Below are positions 12,101-21,100 of a DNA stretch of 64,000 nt, piece by piece. Made by a program: the position numbers and the translations under genes. The DNA comes from Aplectana chamaeleonis (lineage: Eukaryota; Nematoda; Chromadorea; Rhabditida; Cosmocercidae), in NCBI GenBank assembly GCA_029168955.1, contig JAPDOI010000273.1, positions 124,001 through 188,000 of the forward strand, read 5' to 3'. The notes below the pieces were generated by a model. The model saw only the letters and a list, made by a program, of their open reading frames with translations, was not told where the DNA came from and ran no database searches. Numbering within the stretch: position 1 is the first letter of the stretch; each line of letters opens with the position of its first letter.

Positions 12101-15100
12101 CTCCAGCTGGTAGAAGTATTGTCGTGGCGGTTGACTTAACCGCTGCCTTCGATAACGTCAGTATTCCGCTGCTGTCCAAATCGATTCTGGATTTTACTAT
12201 TCCTGACTGGTGCAAAAGATGGACTGATAACTTTGTCAAGAATCGTTCCATTCGTGTGAAATTTGATGGACACCTCGAAGTCTGTGCCCCTGAAGGCGGG
12301 CGTCCCACAAGGAGGAGTTTTATCTCCCAGTCTGTTTTCTTTGTATTTGTCTGATGTGCCGAAGCCGTCACCAAACATCCACTTATATCTATATGCGGAT
12401 GACATCACTATTATTTGTACTGACCCTGTCATCGATCGAGCCACTGCTGAGATGAATAAATACCTCGTCAGTCTGGCTAAGTTCCTGGAAGCGAAGCAGC
12501 TAAAGGTCTCTCCAACGAAGTCCAGCGTTACTTTGTGCACTACAGCGACAGCCGAACACAAGCTGCATCCCAAGGTTCTTTGGGAAGGAAATATGCTGCC
12601 ATTATCAAAACACCCTCGACTACTCGGTGTATTCCTGGACCCTTCACTACGTTTTCATGAAAATACACGTATTCGAGCTGCTGCTGCCAACACACGTAAC
12701 AACATCCTACGTTCGCTAGCAGGCACTACATGGGGTAGCTCTAAGGAAATCCTGCGAACCACCTACAGGGCTATGGTGCAGCCGGTGCTGGAATATGGAG
12801 CCCCAATATGGTCAAGACACCTGACGGAAACCTCTTGGAGCGAACTTCAGTGTGCACAGAACACTGCTCTACGCGTGATCACTGGATGCCCTCGATCCAC
12901 ACCGGTATCTCATCTACATCAAGAGTGTTCGCTGCTTCCTGTAAAGCAGCATTGTCAACTCCAGTCGCAACAGTTCCATGTTGGCATTGTAAGGAATTCC
13001 ACACACCCCAATTTCCCCCTACTGTCATCTGGTCCCCATTTCCGACATATACGCTCGCCACTTCATGCTGCAGTCTGTCTTGGATCGTCAACGTTGGTCG
13101 ACGTCGGAGCTCAATCGCGTCAGACTGCTGCAAATGGAGCACACCCGATTCGTCAGAGAATACCTTTCAGTGCTCCCCTAAATCCAATTCTTGGTGACGT
13201 GCCTCCCCCGATCGATGACAGCGAAATGGACCTACCCAGACGTACACGCGTCATCCTGGCAGGTCTACGTTGAGGACACTCCTCTTACCTCAAGGCCTTC
13301 GTCCATAAGATCGACTCTTCGATCCCTGACGAATGTCCCGACTGTCACAACCCAGGGCATGATTCATTTCATTTATTTTCATGTCCTGCAAGGCCGACAT
13401 CTCTAGCAGTTATGGATATGTGGAAGAACCCGTGCGATGTAGCTGCTTTTCTACACCTATGAGGAGAAGCTCTATGTGGCCGATAAGAAGAAGACCAAAG
13501 TGAGCAAGGTATTGCATGCGTATCGACCGGGACGGTCACTGGAGGCGTGCTCAGTCCGGCCACAACGAGTGGATTTTCACACCCGATTCGCATGATGTAC
13601 ACGCAAAACGACTGGCTCCCTACAGCCGGTAGGCCAACTATGCCATGAGGCTAAGGACGGAACCTCTCCTCTCGCGGAGTTGACAACAAAAATTGTGCAT
13701 TCCGGTTGAGACTTTAAGGTTTTTATCAACTTCCCGTGCGACAATAGGCGCGACGAAATGCTTACCACGCATATCAACCAAAATCGATAAGCTTGGAATG
13801 CGCAATCGATATCGAACGTCGTGAGTATGTGTAATCACGGATTACTCACACAAAAATCTGCACAACGTTCAGTTAGAAAGCCGGCGTCATCGGCGGGATG
13901 AGGGCCATGTGGAGCCCCAAATTCGAAGTTTTGTGGCATGCGGTAGTGGTTATCGCGGGAGCGGTAGTGAGTGCCGCGGGCTAATAGCTGCTCAATACCA
14001 GCACGCGACGAGTTCAGCACATCGGGACGCCATGCTGCCGATGCACCGATCAGCAACTGGTGCCGCCGGCGGTTGGACGGGGTCATTAGCGGCTGGGAAG
14101 AGCCAAGTACAGCAAACTTGGATAACTGAACCGAAGACTTTGCCTAAACCTGAGTCCGCTCAAGACAGCCGAGTTGAGCCCCTAAGAAATGGGCGTTGTG
14201 AGCGTCGAGCCTTTTTTTAGGGTGCAAGCTTCGCACGCGATAGAAACTTTCTCACCATTCTCCCCACAATATGCACGCCGTCCTGTCCGAAGGGCGAGTA
14301 CGTGCTTACCGCATGTCTCTGAGAAAATGGGCGAGTCGGTGTGGGCATCGAGCTCCTTTTTGTCAGAATAATAGCGGCAGCCCTTTCCATTATTTTGAGG
14401 ATAGGGACAGATATGCACAATAAAAACGCAGAGGCGGAGAGGAACTCTAGGAACTCGCTGGGTGCGAGATTGCGACCTCTCAGCTTCACTATCAAGGCGT
14501 TTCGGCGGGCATATCATACCCGGCCCCAATATCTTAGGTAGACAGGAGAAGTACGCTCCGTACTTTTGGAGAATATTGATTATTTTCTGCCACACTACAA
14601 AGACGTAGCAGGCAGTTGCAACTCTCTCTCTCTGTCCACCACCCACAAAGATAAGAATCCTCCCGTCTGTCCGCCATGTGGTTGGGAACATTCCTGAGCA
14701 CGCATTTCAGTACCATCGAGAACTCAACGAGTGGACTTTGAACTTCACAGGGTCGGGATTCATGAACGGCAAATCATGTGCTACCCTTGGACTTGCTGCA
14801 AAAATAGCACACTACCTTAGGAGGCAAAACCAGCTGCAGATCGTGGTCTATGTTCATGAATCTCAGCCTGGGAAGCTTTTCGCAGCTTCAATTATACCAC
14901 CATTAAATCATTCCGTAAAAGTCTCCACTGGAGAGAGGATCTCTCTAATGGTCCACGGTGTAGGACGCTCCCTTGTTGGGCACCGCGTCGAGGAGATGTT
15001 CTTGTTGCAGATAGCAGTTGAGCCAGCCTCTTTCCTGCGGACCGTGACATGGTCCGTGTCCTTATTCTGGGAACTCCTGTCCAGGTTGACGACATCTCGG

Positions 15101-18100
15101 AAATCGCATTTGCAGCACATGATGCAGCAATCAAATTTTGCCGCACGTGCAGCTGAAAGGCGCATGTTCCTTTCCGTGGAGCTTTCGCGAGCTTGCTCAA
15201 TGTTAATTACGTATTTGTCACGCAATGAACGCGGTGAGTGTAAAAATACAGGAGATAGCCGGAAGAAACGGCTTGCCTCACCACACTGATTAGATGTTAT
15301 AACAAAAACTCACTCATTAGAAAAAGACTCGAAACCCGCGTCTGCACTTTGTGCCGTTGTCACGTCCGGTTGGCTGTCTTTGACACTGACACCGTAGTCA
15401 ATCAGCATGGGTTCCTCACAGGGTTGATCCGGCTCTTCAGGAGTAACAACTTGGGCAACCTGCTGAGATGGGGTGTTTTGAGAGGACGTCTCCTAAAAGT
15501 CTCAATAAAATAGTTAAAGTGGGAAAAACAAAGTTCCCTGAGTAATAAACCCACATTAGCTGTCGACGTACTAGATTCTTGAACAAGCATGGACCCTGTG
15601 ACAAAAAGAGAGTTGACCACAGGAAACGAGGACGGAAGCGGCTGGAGAACAAACAATAATTACAGATAACAAAACATGATAAGGAACCACAAAATCAGCG
15701 GGTATACAGTAGAGTGTTGGAACGAATAATTTTTTTTGAATATTCGAATAAACGAATAATTCGAATAATCCACTTCTTCTAATATTCGATTATTTGAATA
15801 AACGAATATTTCACTTCTTTGAATATTCGATTATTCGAATAACCCGAATAATCCACTTCTTTGAATATTCGAATTATTCGAATATTATTCGAATAAACGA
15901 ATATTTGGGCAACACTCTATTGCGTACTATCCCATCCGATCCACTCAGGCAAACTGCGGCATCGACAACGGGTTGAGAAGTTGTCATCTCATAAACCGCA
16001 CCCTCTTGACAACTCAAATCGCTCGCATTGTAAGCCTGACAACTGCCCGTTGCCCAGCGATGTCCGCCTGTTTTCGGGCTGTTGACATTTTGACCTGTCG
16101 CGTTTAGCGGCCTATTTAGCAGCGGTTCACATCCTGGAAGACTTTTATGTGGCTTAGGAACTACTTTGCACCGACCCGCGTCGCGGTCGGCACACCAACA
16201 CGCTTCGCGGTCGGCAAACCGACACGCGTAGCGGTCGGTGCGTCGACACGCGTCGCGGTCGACACACCGACGCCGCGGCGTGTTCGGTACACCCACGCAT
16301 CGCGGCTGAGTCGCCCGACCTCCATTGAGGCCGCCACCGGATGGGCAGGGCTTCCAGATGCTGGGCGGGGCCAATGTACCGCATACTTGGGTAATTGAAC
16401 CGGCTGCACTCTTGTCACTTAAAGGCAGTGTTCACGATAGAAATCGTTTTTCCGCTTTTCCGCCTATCTTGAAGACGGTCCCATGCTGATTCTAATCATG
16501 TTCTTGGAATCGTACAAGACCTTCTAGAAACGGAGTTATGGTCCCTCAAAAATTGAGCTAGGGAAGCATGGTGGACGAGTTGTCCGAGGCTTGTAACTTC
16601 CGTCTTCTGCAGCCAATGTATGCGAGCTAACCTGAGTAAAGAGAGGAGTTGGAAATAAAGGGAAGAACGGGGCTATTAATCGGAAACCATCGCTCATCTC
16701 ACAATCTCGAGCATTCATTTGTTTACGTCGATGGGCGTGGAAATTGCATCTGGGTGTGACGAGCTGACGGGTGTCCAACTTGGGGGCCGCAGGGGACCGT
16801 TCCAAGCTCATTTTTCTTAGTTTTTTCAACGTTAGGGTTTCGCTAGGCCCTGCAGCTGCCGATCTCCACCAAAAATCAGACATGGTTTTTATTGTGAACA
16901 CTGCCTTTAAATTCAGCATACACGCTCGTAAACGTGGTTGAGATACTAACTACGGAAGCTGAATGGCATGGCTCATAACACAAAGCCTACGCATCCTGAA
17001 GCGTCAAAAACGACCAAAAGTGACGCTACACGACTGAAGAGTCGGCCCCGCACCTGTATCAGCCCGCCCCTGCATTCGCGTCCTCCTAAACAGGAGTGCT
17101 GGTCAATTTCCACCGTCGGTGACGTTTGTGGTTTACCTATTGTACCTATTGCACCACCCACAAGCGTCGCCGATGGTGGAAATGGCCCAGCACCCCTTTT
17201 TTGGAGGAGGACGCAAATACAAGGGCGGGCAAATACAGGGGCGGGGCTAACTTCTCACTCGTGTAGCGTCATTGTGGGTCGTTTTTGACGCTTCAAAATG
17301 CGTAGGCGTTGTGTTCTGAGCCATACCATTATATTTCCGTAGTTATCTCAACCACTTTTTCGAGCGTGTACTCTGAGTTTTGGCCGAGAAATAGCCGCGA
17401 AACAGACGCAAAATGCCTTTTCCCAAATAATAGTCGGGAAATAGCCGCTAAATAATGCTGGCTGCGAAAAAGTCGCCAAATAATGCTGGCCGTGAAATAG
17501 CCGCAAAAAAAACCGCTAAATTGCCGCCAAATTTGTGGTCTGCTTCGGTCTAGTTTGGTTTAGCTTAGTTGAGTTCAGTTGAGTTATGCGCGGTTTATGC
17601 GATTGCGAACTTCGTAGTGCTGCTTAGCCGTGCCCTACTCCGGAATCTCAGCGACAACTCGTAGTTACTCGTTGAGACCGACACCATGTCACTGGGAACT
17701 CGCCGTGTAATATCTCGCTTCCCAGCTCCATGAGACGTCTGGGCGACAACAGACGTTGAGCGGCTCAGGATCTGGCACGAACTTGAGACTACTCTGCCAA
17801 TGCGTAGCTAGATGCCTCCGAGGGCGCGGCCTGAAACGCCGCCCCATTCCATGTAGCGAGAATTTTAGGGTTTTAGCTACTATAGCGAAAACCCGCATAT
17901 TCTTGTGTCGTTCGAACCATTGTTCTCTCTGACGCTAAACCCGTATATTCTCGCTATAATTTTGTAGCGAGAATCTACGGATTTAGCGGCAGGCTGTGTT
18001 GAAATGCAATCTTAACCCGCGTTGGCTGCGCGGAGCGCAGGGATGCCGTTCGATCAGTTCTGGCCCAGTCAACCCACGAATAACTTGACACTCTGTGGGT

Positions 18101-21100
18101 GGTCGTGGAGGGTGACCCGGTGTCGCTCTCTGGAAGACCTTGCTAGAGACAATTTTGGCCGCTGGGATGCTGCAGGCCGTGGGGAAGAAGCGGCGATGCG
18201 CTCGATCGCAGCAGGGATCGCCTTTCTAGTACAGATCAAGACTGGGTGGGTCGATCGACCGAGTGCTGCAACGAGAATAATCGTAGAATATGCGGGTGCT
18301 GTAGCGAGAATTTCACCAACTGAGGCTAAACTTTCCGTAATTTACGTAAATTCTCGTGTCAAATGTAGACTAGATGCCTCCGAAACCCTGGGCATCTCTG
18401 GTTTCCGTGTGAGGCATTTAGCTACGCGTTAACGGAGTACATCGAGCTGGTCGTCCTAGGTGGCTGGAAACCATCGAATCCCACGTCCAGCATTACGGAA
18501 GGAGATAGCTTGGGCTTTTCCGTCAGAATTCAGGTGAAGTTCACCGGGAAAGTAGACAAATAGCATCACCTCGAACCAGTTTCATGAAAATGCCCGTGAA
18601 AATGGCTCATTCTGGTCATCATCGTGAGAAATTTCCATGTTGCTCAAGTGTAGCTATACTTATGAGCCGCTCGAGATTTAAACTTTTATCTATAACTAAA
18701 GGTGAAATGGGCATTTCTAGCGTTTTGACGAAATCCTACGAGCGATTTAATATATTGTAAATACTTGCTATAACTATATTTATGAGGTACTGAAGAATTG
18801 TGAGAAATTAGTAGTCACTACGCTAAGATGTTTGAAATGTAAAATCAGGGCAAAATAGAGTGCGATCTTGTCGAATATTCAAATTATTCGTGCTGAATAT
18901 TCGAATAAACCGAATATTTCACTTCTTTGAATATTCGAATAAACGAATATTCCACTTCTTTGAATATTCGATTATTCGAATAACCCGAATAATCCACTTC
19001 TTTGAATATTCGAATTATTCGAATATTCGAATATTATTCGAATAAATGAATATTCGGGCAACACTCTAGTGTACAGTAACAAGGTTATCATCAGGTAAGT
19101 TAAAAGATACACGCAAGAGATCTAAAAAATGAAAATCCAAGCTGGTTTATCTCTAAGTAGAAGACATACCTGTGACTGACATGGGAAATCGTATTCCTGC
19201 TGGGTGAGTGTCTGCTGCTGCTGTGGCTCCGAATTCGCGCGTACATACTCGACTTCCGGCGAACTGAAGCAGTTATTTGATCGTTCGAAATGCAAACATT
19301 GGGATAGGACAAATCGAAGCAGAAACAGTTACATTTACAGATCTCAGCACTTGGGTGGAACCAAAAATAAGGCTTCAGTTCGCACTGGAGCTATGATATA
19401 ACAGCTCCCGTAACTCGCTTGAGAACAGATTTCGCCCTGCTCACATTCCTCTATAGAGAAATTTGTTCATCTGTGCGTTTTGCGATAACAGTATTTCGCA
19501 CCAAGACCGCACACAGTCTGCACTCCTAGCGCTACTAGTTGGAAATGTATCCTATGAGCAAAATAGAACAACCTTGAAGCGCATAGCCGGGCGATACGCC
19601 TGGTCGATATGTAAGCTCTAAAGCAATTGTTTCCCTGGAGAGCTCTCGATTTCGATCATCCCCAGCCCCATAGCGGTGGGCCATGGAAAACTTCTCAACA
19701 TTCCCATCTCTGCCAAGCACTTTCATATCAATATCAGCGATACAAAGTCTGTGCGAACCTATAAAGAATAAAGCGATGGAAATTGGAAAAGCCGCTCCCC
19801 TTCGGCGACAGTGACATACTCTGAGGATGGGACTGATCATAAGGTTTCGGCAAAACAGCGACCGCTCGCAGAAGGGGTAAATCGAAATCGAGAGCTCTTA
19901 CTAATGATCACCCTGGAATCAGTAGTATGCATCTCCGAGTGGCTGTACAATCGACACGGATCGCAGTGTCGGTCGTAGTTCACTTGGCGCAATTCACGTG
20001 AGTGTTATCGCAAACTCAGTTTCTGTAGCAAATGTCTGCGCCAACGTGCACGGGAGCTGCGCCAAGTGAACCGCATCGAAAATGCGATTTGTGTCGACTT
20101 TATGCGGCGCGTTGTCTCCATGTCCCCGGCAGAGAACACCGATCCTCGTTGGACGAACGTTGTTACATGATTCAAGTTAACCAGCCCGATTTTTTCATGA
20201 TGTAAACTATAGATGCCACCAGTTGAGTCCTAGTAGTAGCACTGAACTCAGTCCTCTGCCACCCGTCTCTCCGTCCCATATGCTGCTCTATGATACTGAT
20301 ACTGTATGACATTGACCCACTAAATTAGAGGCACACTCCAACCTCGAAGTATTTTTTTCTATTCTTCTGATTATCATGAAGATGTTTCCACGGTGACTGC
20401 AATGACACCTCTGATGTCGTACGGAAAATCCTGGGAACCGAGCTGTAGCTTCTTGAAAATCGCCTAGAAATGAGGTACGAAAGCATGGTGGACGAGTTGC
20501 CCGGAGCTTATTATTTTCTTCAGTTGCAACCGATTCATGAGTGCGGACCTGAATGAAGAGAGAGGATAAGAATGAAGGGAAGAACAGGGCTATTGATCGA
20601 AAGCCTTCGCTTATCTTGCCACTGCTGAGCTCCAGAGGTTGTCAAAGGGAGCGTGTCAAAGTGGCTTCTTGCTGTGGGAGCGCTAGTCTGGCTTCTTCCC
20701 ATCTCGCTTATCCGGGGAAACAGAACTCGCACTTGGGAGGTGTTATATAGAATGTATCTTCTTCAAAACTATGTGAAAATCTCAGATTTCGTTCCTAAAG
20801 TTGAACTATGCTTTTAAGATTTATATATGTAAGCTAAACATTCTTCTTCTTCTTTGCAGTCACATAGAGGGTTTTGTCATAGGCGGAGGAACTGGGCGAC
20901 CAGTAGTGGATTCGTCCATAGGTCCGTTGGTGTCAGCGTGGTAGGTCTCTCCGGACAGTTGAAGAAATTTGCGGTATCGTGGCCGATGGTACCGCAGTCC
21001 GGGCACACATCAGATTTGCTGCTGTCAATCTTGCTGACATAACACATTAGTATTGTAGAGTGACCACAGCGTAATGATGCGAGCGTGCATCTTGCCCTTT

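Larger units (their letters stand above)
9868..13495 (+). mobile_element. Nearly full-length non-LTR retrotransposon, family 1 (ingi/I-like; 2A-like + PHD + EN + RT)
   Basis: A LINE copies itself by endonuclease nicking and target-primed reverse transcription. In order this copy has a 2A-like motif, a PHD-type finger, an APE endonuclease (FNINGLRAKLAEL, LLQETKL, MAGDFNAHS, ASDHVPI), a reverse transcriptase (VAVDLTAAFDNV, VPQGGVLSPSLF, LYADDITI) and a C-terminal CPDC...H...C knuckle. The 3' end is an AAG-rich tail near 13485. The copy is dead: in-frame TGA at 10702 and 13271 and a one-base shift near 12.28 kb. It sits antisense in a gene A intron. Domain order and the knuckle resemble the ingi/Vingi and I groups; that placement is tentative. 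Confidence 0.85.

Noticed and set aside
10702..13273. Recoding of the two in-frame TGA codons in the LINE (selenocysteine or readthrough)
   Set aside because: A frameshift is also present and sister copies have a sense codon at the second site, so ordinary decay explains them.
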